A stretch of DNA of 64,000 nt, taken from Haemonchus contortus (taxonomy: Eukaryota; Nematoda; Chromadorea; Rhabditida; Trichostrongylidae). Shown here one piece after another: positions 40,363 through 52,954 of the stretch. The translations under genes and the position numbers were made by a program. Where the stretch lies: positions 48,294,336-48,358,335 of the forward strand of contig LS997565.1 of the NCBI GenBank assembly GCA_000469685.2, read 5' to 3'. Each line of letters opens with the position of its first letter. Within the stretch, counting starts at the first letter, position 1. The notes beneath the pieces were generated by a model. That model saw only the letters and a program-made list of their open reading frames with translations. It was not told the origin of the DNA and searched no databases.

Positions 40363-42410
40363 GGGCCTCTTCTACTGTATGGGAATTTAAAGGTGTAGAT
40401 GTCAACCTGACATGTATTCTCGGAAAGAGGGACGAATTCAAGGATAAAGAAGACAAGACATCAGTCGGTAAAACCTTTATTCGAATACTCTAATCCGCAA
40501 CACTGGTGTCTCCGAATAACTACTCACAATTGGAACACCCCAGTCCTCCTCCTAAATTACCTCCCGGGAGACCGCCTTCCCATATTCACCCTTTCAAATT
40601 AAAAAGCCGACACGGAAGTTGAAGAAGGTACTCATGACAAGCGGAAACGCGCTGGAAATCCCCAAATCCCTAGCCTTTACCATCTTTCTACCCTTCTTGT
40701 TCTGTTATGGATTCCGTTCTCCCCAAAGACCTACTCTTCTGAATACGACCCCTACCTTGGACACATCCCAAAAATATGATTCGCTTGGTTAATATAACAA
40801 ACACGACAAGTAGTCATACAAGCAAAATCTTTGATACGTCATGTACAACTACAGTCTACTTGCGTATAGCTTGTTCACCCCTTTTTTGAAAAGTCTCTCC
40901 CACAAAAATGAGTTCACACCAAATATAAATGTTAAATATTAATACTACTATATATTGCCACATTTTGAAAAATTTCAGTTTCTTCGAAGTTACATAAACC
41001 CATGCCCATTCGACACCTGTTCAGGTGCGAACTCTTAAAGACACAGTCCACAATGAAAAAGGTTTCCCACGGGGACGGACTTCCGGCCCTCAAGAATAGG
41101 AAATGGGCGGTTGCAGGTTAATCTCGGGGCAATAAGGGCCGAAAATGTCAATCTCAGAAAGCACGCCCAAACACGAGTGGCCGTGTTATAACCGCCTCCC
41201 AAGGGTTGTGTCATTCACGATGGAGCGCATAAGTTGGGAGCTCGAGGAGCCGATGTTCCTGATCCTTGACCAATAACGATAGCGGTAAGCATTTCATGGC
41301 TTTTTTTTGCTTACTGTCGTCAGTTGTTTGTGCAAATGCACTCGACTAATATCTCGTTGAGATCAGGCTTCCATACCACAAATGTCGTCATAAACTCGCA
41401 CAACCATTACCATACCGGCTACTTTTAAGAATCTCCAAACTCAATGAATTTTGCTGGTTTTCGCGTTTTCTTCGTCATCGATGCATTATTCTGGCACCAA
41501 CACTACCCTTACTTAACATGGAGAAGGTCTCAAGAATTGTCGTGGACTGTGTTTTCAAAGTGTTTCCGAATAAGCAGCAGTCGTCTGCGAAAGCATGGGA
41601 ACCTATTCTTTGCTCTTTCTACATTTGAATTGAGTTGAATCGCAGCGATAAGCTAGACATTGGTTCAGTTTTTATTTCAACAGCAGCTTGATTCCAATAA
41701 TTCCAATTCAACTGGCCGGTTGAATCGATTCGAGAAAGTGACGGTCTCATTAACAAATGGAAGAACGTCTGAACGGTCGCTGCCTTCAGAAGAGATTCTC
41801 TGTTGATGATGGATAACAGGCGTTCATAATAGAATATTATCAAAAACGGGGCATGTGGATAGAATCTCAGGACAGTCGAGTCCGGATTAGTGATTAATTT
41901 AAAAGACTACAAGGGAAGTCGTCTCCCCATAAAGGAAACTGCACAGCTTTTGGGTTCCCACACTCGCATGGTTCATGTGCCATTTCCTTTACAAGTGTGC
42001 ATGAATTGCTCAGACAGGAAGAATTCCCACTGAACCATCGATTTCCACCCAACTTGGAAACCGCAAACTACCTCTTTCTATCAAAAAAAAAGTAGCGGGT
42101 CACAGAACTAGCCGATTTTTCGGCTCTCAGTAGATGGGGTTTTGATAAGTACAAGAGCTGAGGACGAACTTTGCTTCAGGACCTGAATCCACGATTGCAA
42201 GCTTTCTGCTGCTTCGGTTTCATCGAAATTGGATTGGTCTATTGACTCCCTCGAAGCCTATACGATCACCCTGAGCGAGATCCAAGACAGAGTTCCCTCA
42301 AGCCTCTCATTAAGAATGCGGAAATGAAGTCAGCCAGACAAATGGACATTCCCCGCCGAACAGAATTTTCAGCAAAAACAAACAAATTCCCCAAGATTGA
42401 CAGCTGCTAA
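40363..42410. other. No gene recognised
   Basis: A plus-strand frame of about 93 codons ends at 41634 and holds a small ORF with an ATG in a strong context (AACATGG, 41517). Nothing is recognisable. No repeat noticed. Confidence 0.35.
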
Positions 42411-42476
42411 TCATTATGTCGATGAACTCAGAGAAAGGAACAGGTGTTCCTGTCTTCGAGTTCTCCGACATAATGA
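42411..42476. repeat. 66-bp near-perfect inverted repeat (hairpin)
   Basis: Positions pair with x + y = 84887. The arms begin TCATTATGTCG and close on a 4-nt loop (AGGT). There are about 26 canonical pairs, one G-U-type pair and four mismatches. Its origin is unknown. The loop is small for a microRNA precursor. Confidence 0.85.
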
Positions 42477-43220
42477 ATGTTATTGAAAAACAAGTGGTGC
42501 CAATTTTATGATGTATTAAATTGAAGAGTTGTCCATTTGTCAAGACTCAATCTAAAATAGAGGACTAATCGAAAGAGAGAAACCCAATTTAGACCGATAA
42601 CAGGCAAAGGCCGGTGTTACGTTGAATGACAAGGTCGACCAACAAGCATACGTACATAACCACCCATTAATAGAAAAGACCGAAAGCATTAGACATCTCT
42701 ACCCACACGATTAGTCTACTTAGAATAAAATCTAATCCGAGTGAAATAAAATTATTCTCCACGTGTGAGTACTTTTAAAAGCCAGAACATGGCACAGTGG
42801 TGGGGCTATTCATTGGTCTAGTGAAATCGCATGATCGATTCCCTTCTAAATGCAGAGGATATTCCATGTTGGTCACACATGTACCTAGCCGGAAGGATAA
42901 ATACACAATCTCGAGCTTAGTCCTGACCCACTTCCACGAATGCCACGGTAAACTTCTTGAGGGTTCACTCCTATCGGAATACGGCCCTGACCATCGCGTG
43001 TCCTAACTTTTCCTTCCTATGTTTTTCTTTTGGAAAATCAATTTTTCCAAACCTCCCCTTTGATTTAAGACCGCAAAAATCACTAAATAAAAAAATTAGG
43101 TCAAAATGTTGTAACCAATTTTTAACAGACAATTTCCGAGATAAAGAATCTCCTACATGGGAGAGAGGAAATTCACCCCAAGCATTATGATCATTTAAGA
43201 CACTGCACCATTCAATGCTT
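42477..43220. other. No gene recognised
   Basis: Short frames only. Confidence 0.4.
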
Positions 43221-43262
43221 TCACGATTTTGAGTGAAAGTCGAGTACGTGGCGCATTTGGAA
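43221..43262 (+). repeat. SINE family A fragment
   Basis: ACGATTTTGAGTGAAAGTCG, AGTACGTGGCGCAT matches the 3' part of the family (ACGATTCTGAATGGAAGTCG). Confidence 0.6.
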
Positions 43263-43374
43263 AGGCTCTGATCTATATCCCCCATTTTCAGCTTCTAATT
43301 TTTTTTATCGTAGGACTAGCAATGGCACATTTCAGGACTTTCTAGAATTTAGAGTACAGCGCGCATGAATACCT

Positions 43375-43412
43375 TAGTATAAACTAGTATAAACTACCAC
43401 TACCTAGTATAA
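43375..43412. repeat. AGTATAAACT repeat, three copies
   Basis: Two adjacent copies and a third after a 9-bp spacer. Confidence 0.75.
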
Positions 43413-44513
43413 ACTGGCTCGCTTAACAACAAGACCAAAGGAACAAGTGAGGAAGTATTGATCGAAAATAAACAAAAACAAGAACGGAAGAAGAAGGAAA
43501 GCCAACGAATCGGAATCGTAAAATTCTGTACCTGATCTTGTTTTGGCGATAGGCTCAGCACGTCCAGTGCCAATCTATCGTATTCGAACATTTACGTCTG
43601 AAACATTGAGGCAATTAGTAATAAGTGGGTACAACTAATAATATTTAAACAAATAGAGTAACAACGATTCACAATCACGAGAATTTGAGTGATAGAACGA
43701 AAGAAAACGAGTTTTCTCCCCCACCGACGAAACGAAATTATTAGCGAACATCGACGGCATGGAAAGAAAAAAATATCACAGCACATCATATCATATCAAA
43801 GAGCAACGATGAAACAACCAGTTGAAATTTAGAAATCAGACAAAATAACAGAAAAAACAGAACAGGTCTTTCAATTTCCAGTAACCTTGATATCTTTTAG
43901 AAAAATCTTTTTCTAATTTCTTTACATTTTTAATACTAAAGACGAAATAGTAACAAAAGGGAAAACCGGAAAAGAGCGAAAGAGTTCTAGTTTACAAGGG
44001 TTTTCAGGAATCGTAAAAAAGAGTAGAGAATTAGAAAGCTACAGCTGTTTTTGCGCACCATGCATCTTAGTTGCACGGAATATCGCAGACACTATTGAAT
44101 AGTTGAATACGAGCTCGGGTCACAAAATGACATGGGGCTGGTGTGGGAGGCAACTCGGAAAAGGAAGTTCTCAAAGGACTTGCGTTTGCACCGTTCAAAA
44201 TGAGCCTGCAATTGCAAGTTTATGAGCTCCACAGAATTACCTACTTTTCTTCCAGGTGAGCTGAGCTCAAAGGAAATCTTGGGTAGAAGCTGTTACTTCC
44301 CTGATGTGAACTGTAGATGAACCTGGAGTCATGTACTGATGGGAAATTAGGGGTTCAGTTGGAATGAACAATACTACGGGTCACTTTTTCCCAATTGAAA
44401 TGACCAAATGAGCTCTTCCGCACTCAACCCCCTTCCCCCTATTCCCTCTTTTTCTTGATGAGTTCTCATCACTCGAAATACATCTTCGTAATATTGGTTT
44501 TTTTGTGTTTTAG
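43413..44513. other. No gene recognised
   Basis: AT-rich with many A-runs. No supportable feature. Confidence 0.4.
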
Positions 44514-44640
44514 GGAGGAAATCCAGGAATGTATTCTTGCCCGTAGAGAGGAGACCATTGTCAGGATTTCACAAAAGAGGGGGCGGTATTCAGTTGTTAG
44601 GAGGCGGAACGACCACGGAATCGCATTTGTAAAAGGATAA
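44514..44640 (+). CDS. Candidate terminal exon, unrecognised
   Basis: A strong acceptor (GGTTTTTTTGTGTTTTAG, ending 44513) is followed by one base plus 41 open codons and a stop. The peptide is highly charged (EEIQECILARREETIVRISQ, then KRGRYSVVRRR). No family recognised and no upstream exon identified. Confidence 0.25.
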
Positions 44641-47445
44641 AACTGACACACTGAGTCCTAATTTAGTACATTCTAGTTATGATCCTATTATAATTTTCTA
44701 TCATTCTGAGCTCAGCTCCAGGAAAAAAAGTTGGACCAACACGATCGGTTCACGCATACTTTGGAGTGAAGCTCTTAAACATCATCGATTCCATGGGAAT
44801 GCAAGGCACTTTTTATAAAAGCTGGGATTTAGCTGCAGCAGTGAAAAGGGTTTCTTTTTGTATAAGGATTCGTGCGAACCGAAAAATGAGTTTCTCGACG
44901 ACTAGTCATTATTTTTGTAAGACATTCATCCGACCTCCCCCCCACCTCTCTCTCCTTTGGATAAAGTAGGGGACGTTTTCAGGCTCGTGAGGAATCTCCT
45001 CACATTTACATAGGTCCTGCCAATGAAGGTGGCATTATGGCACTACAGTTAAGTGCCTTCTTCTTGTTCTTGTTCCACTTCACCTTGAAGTTAATCCCAT
45101 GCCGTCGTAGGGTCCATAGGGTCCACATCATTGAAGTATTATTTATAGGTTCAAAAAAGTTCGCCACCTTTGCTATAAAACAGGAGCAATATGGCACTAT
45201 GGCAATTGGACGAGAATCTCCTTCTGAGGACATCATTTCCCTTATCCTAATCCCGGTTCAAAGGCATTCCGTTTCAAGTCATTGGCTTTCTTTATTGAAC
45301 TACATGCTGGTAATTAGCCGAGGACTCAACGCAAGTCTCAGAGCACCCTGTCGTAAAGGAGTAGAAGGAACCAAGCAAAAGGAACCTAGAAAATCACAAA
45401 ATCGTCATCAAAAGCCACTTTCATAGAGAATCCCACGATCTCGCTCAAGCCAAAATTGAATACAACGAATGAGTTTGAACAAATATGAGCTGGCGCTAAG
45501 TATGAACCCATGCAGAACTGAAGCAATCGATTAAAAACCAGTTTTTCATTGTACGTGCTACTCCATAAGTAGGAATTTAAGTACAATAAACAAGTAGCAA
45601 TGAAACAAATGTTAAACAAAGGAAGTGGATTGGTTTTGCAGAACTTCCAGATGTGTTATGGCTTTGAACTGAAAAATTCGAGTTGGGTTGAGAGAAACAA
45701 GAAAAATTCACTCGGAGAGGTGGCCAGGAAACTAACGAGTGTTTGAGAGACGAGGATTTGCAGGAAACCTTTGAAAAACTGAAGCCTTCGTAATCAATAA
45801 GGTTTCAAAAGTGATTAACTTTCACGAAGAGAATACCACCTTGAAATTCCAGAGATTTCATGCTTCGTATTCGTACTTCTCTGGAGAAACCGGTACACAA
45901 CGCTGGTTCTAATCGTCCAAAAAGTACCATCATGGCCCAGATTTTGAATGAAGTTCAGGGTCGGATCAATTCAATAGAGTAGTACTAACATTGGGCAGAG
46001 CCGCAACGCCCCTATCAAACCGCATAGGCATAGAATCATAGACGTAAAATGAAACCTCCTCAGATCACTCAGGCCACTATTCTATTCCGTCGCCGTTGAT
46101 TTAAGGAAGCAATAAAGGAAACCATAGTGGTTATGGTGAAAAGGTGCAGAACTCAACATATTTACCGTAGTTCCATTTTGCAGTACAGAAATGCAATCAA
46201 AACCCTCCAAGACCCAGGCCGAAGTGAAAAGCATGGCGTATCCCGAGAAGCTGACCAAACGCTTTATCTTTGCCCTGTAGCGGCGATTAGAGGCAGTAAT
46301 GTAGATACGACAGATACAATAAAGCAAGAATTAGCAACGTCCAAAAGTGAGCCCCCTTACCTCACCTTTACAGCAGGGGACTCCTACTGGAGTACAGGTA
46401 TGTACATCAGGCTGAGGCTTCGTTGAGAAGACCATCGGACTAGTCAAAACATAGAAATCACTGAATGCCCACATTTTCAACAGGCGTCAGCAGTTCGTGC
46501 TCTGGTTCATGAAGGAATCACGATTGAAGTGAGACTTCTTCAAATTGAAGAAGACAACCGAATACGATGAAATCCAAACGATAAGTGAGCATTATACCGC
46601 AGATATGGAACGATCATTGCAACGTGTCCACACGATTTTCCTCGAGGAAACTCGGTCGAACGTGACCATGGTTGGCCGGGTTTCTCAGGCGTTCACTCAG
46701 CGTTAAGGACAAGTACATTTCTAGCTAGCATTATTGTTTCTAGAGAAATCGCTCTTTTCTCTGACAAAATCAAAGGCTTTGCTAAAAAACGACATCCATC
46801 TAGGCCCTCAAAACTACATACTTCCATTACTGACTGACATAAAAGCGAAAGGCAAACGAATGGTTAAGCGAGATGGATCAAGAGAGGGATTAGAAGGAAA
46901 GGGTACACGACTCAATTCGGACTCTTTTTATAAAGAGACTAAGAAAAACTCGTCGTGTAGTCGTGACAGAGTAGTTGAATATGTATTTGATGGGTGATTT
47001 TCCAAAGCTTGGGTTTATACTTAGCGTATGGCGGTAGGTGTCGTCCACCAGTAACGAGATGTTACGACACGATTCCCAATCGATACTCGACTACATTTTC
47101 GCGAACAAAAACTTTTAGATGCAGCAAAAATGGGGAATTTTTGAAAAAGAAATCAAATCTATTGGAGGTTGCAATCAAAAAATTCCATCCTACACTGGTG
47201 ACGATTAATTCATGCATATCGATTGACTTTCTGAAATTTAGATCTACTGATTTTTCGAATTATACACTACGTCTTCTGCGGTCATACTGTAGACAATTCA
47301 ATCGTATATAAACCATTTTTAGATAAAAGAAATTCATGTCAAGTGTGATTGTCAACTTGAAAGTTCTGAATGAGCCATGTACTCGACACATGCAAGTGTA
47401 TCAAGGAGATAATGGGTTTTAACAACAAAGAGTTCACGATAAAAA
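44641..47445. other. No gene recognised; weak ORFs
   Basis: A 129-codon plus-strand frame with ATG 45037 starts with a hydrophobic, signal-like run (SAFFLFLFHFTLKL) but has no homology I know. The opposite strand is open over half of it. Other frames (46127-46426, 46734-46997, 46994-47311) are of chance length. Confidence 0.3.
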
Positions 47446-47603
47446 AGCTCGTGAGAAAATGATATCATTAGTCAGCTCCTGGTGGGAAAGATTCCCATAT
47501 AAATCAAAAAGGGAACCGATAAAAAAGTTTATGGGAGAATAATATCATTTCTGCTCTCAGCTCTTGTTGGGAAAGATTTCCATATAAATCAAAAGGGAAG
47601 CGG
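47446..47603. repeat. Tandem duplication, about 80-85-bp unit
   Basis: Two adjacent copies share the blocks ATATCATT, GTCAGCTC/CTCAGCTC and GGGAAAGATT-CCATATAAATCAAAA. They differ by small indels. Confidence 0.8.
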
Positions 47604-48202
47604 AGGGAAAACGGGTCAGCAAGGAAATAGGAAAGAGTCTTTTGCAGATTGCCAGGTCGACAGACACTTAATAGCTCTCTGAAAATTTGCCCATGACGCA
47701 GAATCTTGAAATCTGAATCCAATCTAAGGAAGTCTGATGAAAGAAAAGGATTATTTTCAACGATTGGGAATACTAGACTGAGAGCCTACATAGAGTTCCC
47801 ATGGTCTGCGTCATTCAGGAAGTGCTACCGGTCTCGGGTAGGTAAAAGAACGTTGATTGATTCACAGAACAAGTATACGACTATGAAGTTTCGTGATGTG
47901 ATTTACTGGTTCCACTAAGAGGAAAATGAATGGGAAAACTCGTCGGAAGAAAATTTTTCATAACAATTGTTCTGCCTGAATTAAGTGGAACCTACACAAC
48001 AATTGTGGGATCAGGCTGCTCTCAGAATACAACTAGGGACAACATGGGTGGACTCAAACGGCCTGGCTTAGAGAAGGATAAAAAAGGGAAATATAGTGAT
48101 TCTTCTCGGAAACCATGACAAACTGCCCCTCTACATATTAACTGATAGATCTTGATAAGAAGTGATAATAAATTGTAGAGAATGATGCAGAATATGAGCC
48201 AG
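47604..48202. other. No gene recognised
   Basis: Short frames only (47706-47918, 47930-48118). Confidence 0.35.
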
Positions 48203-48452
48203 TTTTCGCCGTTGATGAATCCCACTTTAGGATGTGCCCTGCATACGACCTCTATCCAGGATCGTAGTAGTGGTTGGAAGGCGTATGTGGCCGATACAAT
48301 GACTTGCGGTGGCCACCCGAGGTACAAGTCGGGGTTGCTGTCTTTCGATTGAGAGAGATAAAAAGCTGGACTGGCGGGATATCGAGCCAAGGTTCGATCT
48401 GCGCTCTACCTATGCGCGATAGTGCGCCACTTGTCAATACACCACCTCCTCC
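48203..48452 (-). repeat. SINE family A copy with altered middle
   Basis: On the plus strand it shows GTTGATGAATCCCACTTTAG, GATGTGCCCTGCATACGACC and CTTGCGGTGGCCACCCGAGG, and a head ending TGCGCCACTTGTCAATACAC. The usual TCCTCCCAGACTAG block is replaced by CTTTCGATTGAGAGAG, so the copy may represent a subfamily. Confidence 0.8.
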
Positions 48453-50211
48453 TTAGAAAATCAACATTGAGGAAATAGCGGGTAAGAGGAAAAAAGACTA
48501 GGAAAGAAAGCTGGAAGTAGGAGGAAGGCAGGGGTCCTAAATGGAAAAAACTGAAGAAAAGTTCAGGAGTATCAGGATTAGCCCTTTCTACTCCGGGCTT
48601 ATATTTTCGTTCAATTACCCTTCTATATATGTATATTCGAATACTTTTTCAAATTTTTTCCCATTGCACCTCTATAGCTCATTGTGAAATGCAGAAAAAA
48701 ATTAAATGCAATACCAATACAGGCTAGGAAAGTAAATATTTGATAAGTAAAGTGTTTCTCCCACATAGGGGAGAACAAAAGGCTATGTGAATGTGGGGGT
48801 TTTACTTTTGCTCGGTGCTATAGGGTAAAATCAATTGACGATAAAAAGTATGAATGAGTAACTCAAACAAAACAACTTTGACCAGGCACTTCTATATATT
48901 TACATAACCAATCGTTTCTCACAGTCTCTTTCGATAAGCCGACAGACAGCTCCATATGTCTTGCCGGCTCTTGCCTCTTGCAGATATCAGGTTCGGGAAC
49001 TATCTCCATCTTGGCTTCTTAGGAGAGCTTGGGGACAAGTGTTCATAATGTTTCTCCTTCCCTCAACTTCAACCGCGTGAATGGCGTGCATGAATGAATA
49101 AATAAATAAATAAATAAATAAATATGGCACGAACTATTCCGTAGAACCACCCTAGACATTCCTTGTCTACACCGTATTAGCGACTGCGTTTTAATTGCTC
49201 CGACAGTGAGGTCTCAAGAGAGCTGCGAACGGCCAGTTGCCGCGCGGAAAGCTTCTGTCAGTTATCTTAGTTAGTTGTCTCGCCGCGATTGGTACCATTC
49301 ATGGCTACCGTCCGTTTCCATTTGATCTCTTCACTATTTCGCGAGCACACTCATTGTTATAATTGATTGTTGGAGTCCGTTTCCCCGATCTCACCATCAG
49401 AATGAATGAAACATGATGATTAATATGAAGGAAAAAAGTAAAACATCGCGGCAAAACGTCATTTGTTCTAAATGTTTCTCAGTCCTGAAATTCTTCAATT
49501 TTGGTGCTCTAAAACCCTCAAAATCGCCTCATTGTTAAGGAGAGGGAGAAATGAAAGTAATTAAAAAGGAGAGAACAGAAAATGATGAAGAAGAATGGTG
49601 ATGGAAGATGGAGAAGAAATTTAACTCATTTCCTCTACCAAAAATCCTGTTCGATAATCAGATTTTTTATTTCAGATTGACAAAAAACTGAAATAGAAAA
49701 TTGGATTTGTGCCAAGCATCTTTGCAGTGGTCAGGGACCCTGCAAAGAGTTGGAGTATGCCCTTAGAGGAAATACTTCATCATTTTCTGTTCCCAACAAA
49801 TTTCCCAGCAATAGGTAACGTTGTTACGTCTGAGTCCTAAAAATACCATTTTCTTACAGCGAGTTACTAGTTCTTACTATGGGACTTGTTCAGGACCCTG
49901 CCTAGGACGATACTCTATGTATTAGAGAAGTACGTATAAACAGAAGTTTTTGGTGAGAAGTAAATTATCGTCCTTCCAACAGAAATCCCATACCACAAGA
50001 CAACGTGCCCTCACTAATTTTTCAATGGTTTTGGAGAAACGTAGGAGACACGGCGCATCCCTCGAAAGGACTGCAGTAAGCCTTTTTTCAAGTTCTCTAA
50101 GACACAACAGAGGAAGTCTAAGTTTCATTATGCTTCACAGATTTATTTAAAGAAAATGTGAAACGGTAATAATCATAAAATTTTCGATGGAGAAAATTTC
50201 TGAAGAGATCA
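48453..50211. other. No gene recognised
   Basis: AT-rich, with an AATA microsatellite at 49097-49124 and short frames at 49922-50150 on both strands. Confidence 0.4.
49097..49124. repeat. (AATA)n microsatellite
   Basis: Seven uninterrupted units. Confidence 0.9.
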
Positions 50212-50262
50212 CAAAGTTTGAGGCCGTCTAATCGCCGAAGGGGATGCGCCATGCATTCTTAC
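50212..50262 (-). repeat. SINE family A 3'-end fragment
   Basis: GTTTGAGGCCGTCTAATCGC followed by GGGGATGCGCCATGCATTC matches the 3' end of the family on the minus strand. Confidence 0.6.
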
Positions 50263-50593
50263 CTTAGTTGAATTAGCAAAAAAATCCTATTGTTCACGGG
50301 CAAGAGACTTGTTTACAAGTCAGTAAATAAATAAACTAATGAAAGGCAAACAAGTCAACTTCACACAATTGCCTACTCGGAATTGTGAAAGGTGAATCTC
50401 GGCTAATTGGCCTAAAAACCCTTATGTAGCCCCATCGATTGCAGGTGGGCAGAATTGTCCTGCCCCTCGACTTGGTGGCCCACTCTGAACCATTACGATA
50501 GGGTGAAGAGCCAGACATAGGCTTGGGACGAAAATAGAATCAAAGTGATCAAGAAAGCGGATGAAGGCCTTATGAATCAATCGTGAAAAAGTT

Positions 50594-50721
50594 TCAGAAC
50601 AATGGGCGAACGCTCGCTTGGTCGGACAGGGGCGTGACGTAGAATGGCAGCGCTCGCAATGAGGCCGAGCTGCTTTGCATCTCGAATTGGGTGTGTTTGG
50701 AGGCCGCCGTATGGGAATGTT
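50594..50721 (-). CDS. Candidate terminal exon with high GC3, unrecognised
   Basis: A TTTGCATTTCAG acceptor is followed by two bases and 41 codons to TGA. The peptide (QFEMQSSSASLRALPFYVTP inside, ending SVRPLF) uses mostly C- or G-ending codons, unlike the AT-rich flanks. Two other minus-strand frames (50422-50757 and 50577-50972) are open over the same stretch. No family recognised. Confidence 0.25.
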
Positions 50722-50904
50722 CTGAAATGCAAAATCATCCCACTCGGAGGTTGCCATTCACAATTCACCCATCGATGACATCCGAACATAAATACAGCAT
50801 TAAAACGAATACAACCAAAACAATGGGACCGTCGTACCAATTTCCTAGTTACATAATAATATATTGGAAATGGGTGGGCTTGAGAACTTTGATCTCTGGG
50901 GAAG

Positions 50905-51162
50905 GGGAGACGGGCGTTAGGAACGATTTTGGGTAATCGATTTGCCGCACGCGGCTGTCGCGGACCACTCATTTGCCGCTATAACAGCTCTAGCGTTCTT
51001 CATACAGCTCAATCGATATGCGATCATTATTTTATGCATAATTCTACTATTAGTACTTTTGTTTTTGTATTTCTTACCTACTGCTGCATCCTGCTACATT
51101 CCTTCGCGCGCGGCGCCCCTCTCACCGCGACGCGACATGTCGTTGGTTACAACGCACCACAC
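50905..51162 (+). repeat. Dispersed repeat C with conserved hydrophobic frame, copy 2
   Basis: The partner of 22186-22441, same orientation. The frame reads an E-R-F-W-V-I-D start, HAAVADHSF, IQLNRYAIIIL, a hydrophobic run (LLLVLLFLYFLP) and SPRRD. It stays open about 25 codons past the end of homology to TAG at about 51204. A TAG just before the frame could be a splice acceptor. Confidence 0.7.
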
Positions 51163-52707
51163 TCCTGGGGAAGTCTGGCTAGCCTCTCAGAATTCTAGAA
51201 GCTAGGGATGGCCAACTAACCAACTACTTTACAGCTTAAATTGAGGCCGATGAATTTCAGAAGTGAGTGGCCACTTTGGCCCCGACATTTTAGGGACATT
51301 TTAGTGACGCAAGTTCAAGCTCGTTCGGGCGCTCAACAACTCTATCCCCGGGGATTATTCTACCAAAAATTTGAAAAGCATAAAAAATGAAACAAAGTCA
51401 AATACTGGAGACGATCAAATACGTCTACACTTGCTAGACTTAATCCTAGGAGCCCCTCCCACACATCTGAAACCGTTTTCGGAACCAGGATGAAGGCGAG
51501 AAGGCATGCAAATGATTAGAACCATGATCCATCATCTCTGATCTCCTTGGGAACTGACCTTACCCCTCCCGACCAGACCTTTGGTACTTTAAGGCATCAA
51601 TAAATAGAAAACAGACTTGTTTGGAAGAAAAAGGGCATTTTTCCAAGCGGCTGTCAGGTGACCCCAGGTGATTAGAAATTCTGACAACAAATAGGATTGC
51701 AATGGTGCAATCATAATAATCGGAATAAATAAATGGAAGCGGAAGCGCAGCGCGGCGCATCCCACACTAACTAATTGATTTCGGGAAACGAGGCAACTCG
51801 CCCACTTACAGCAGTACCCATGTGGGAGAACGGACATTAGTAATAGAAAAGTTTCAGAATTTTCCATAAAAATCTTCATCTAGGGAGGAATTACTTGTAA
51901 ACTGCAAAAAAACCCCTCTTGGGTTCAACTATTCAAACAACTGGGGCATTCAGAGCAAACCATACATAGGCACTAGGGCCTAGGCCCACAAGGCAGTAGG
52001 TAGCCAGGTTTTAGAGGCAAGACCAGCGTTATTACTAAGAAACAAGGACTGGTGAAGATAACCCAAGATCCCATCGTCATCCTTGACCCTGTCCTTGGCT
52101 TACAAAACGGGATAGAGAAAAACTAATTGAAATTAGGACAACTCTAGGACGAATGACTTACAGAGAGACTGAGGGTTTTTCAAACTCCCATTATGCTCCC
52201 AGACACGTTCATGAAAGGAGTTGATAAAGTATAATAAAAATATATAAATGGAATATTCAATAGTTAAATCGAATTGAGTTATTGATCGAATGAATGAATG
52301 AGAAATCGAAAAACACGGGAGAGTTGGTCATAGTTCGCTGGGGAACGAGAAACAATGATGACGACAATGATGAACAAGTACTGAAGAAATTTTAACACTG
52401 GCCAAGCTGACATAGCTACAGTAATTACAGCAAAGATACGGTAGAAATCGATTAGAATCGATTTTTTTCATCGCTATAATTAGACGAGGATCTACAATGG
52501 TGAAGGAAGACGGCGATCAGAGAGAGGTGATGTTACACCTGATTGAGTCAAATCTTTAATTCGCTAAAGATAAATTCCATCTTTATGAATTTTTTTTTTG
52601 CAAAAGTTTTTATTTCTTAATTTTCAGATTTTCTCGATGTTTTTTTTTTCAAATGATCCGTGCGATGGGTACGTTTTGAGGGTATTACTTAAATGGAGAA
52701 TCAGTTC
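51163..52707. other. No gene recognised
   Basis: A GC-rich patch at 51736-51782 (GCGCAGCGCGGCGCATCCCA) may be a further SINE scrap. Minus-strand frame 51879-51589 is unrecognised. Confidence 0.35.
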
Positions 52708-52762
52708 ATTACGTGAAGGTCAGCAACCCTGGAATGCGCCATAGATTCGACTTCAGTTTGGA
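52708..52762 (-). repeat. SINE family A fragment
   Basis: GGAATGCGCCATAGATTCGA, CTTCAGTTTGG matches the 3' part of the family on the minus strand. Confidence 0.6.
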
Positions 52763-52954
52763 TGAAACTATTGAAACAATGAGGGCAACTCCTCTACGCT
52801 ACATCTGTCTTTCCAGACTTAAGTTCAGTATAGAAAAGAAAAACATTAAAGTAAGAAATATATATAATAACAGTTATTCCAAAATGAAAAGTCAACTTAG
52901 AACAAAGTTGTTTAACTATGTAAATGAAAAGAAACCTTAGGATAATGTTGGTAA

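Noticed and set aside
45037..45426. 129-codon plus-strand ORF with signal-like start
   Set aside because: Within chance length, with half of it also open on the other strand, no homology and no splice signals, so it was not listed as a gene.
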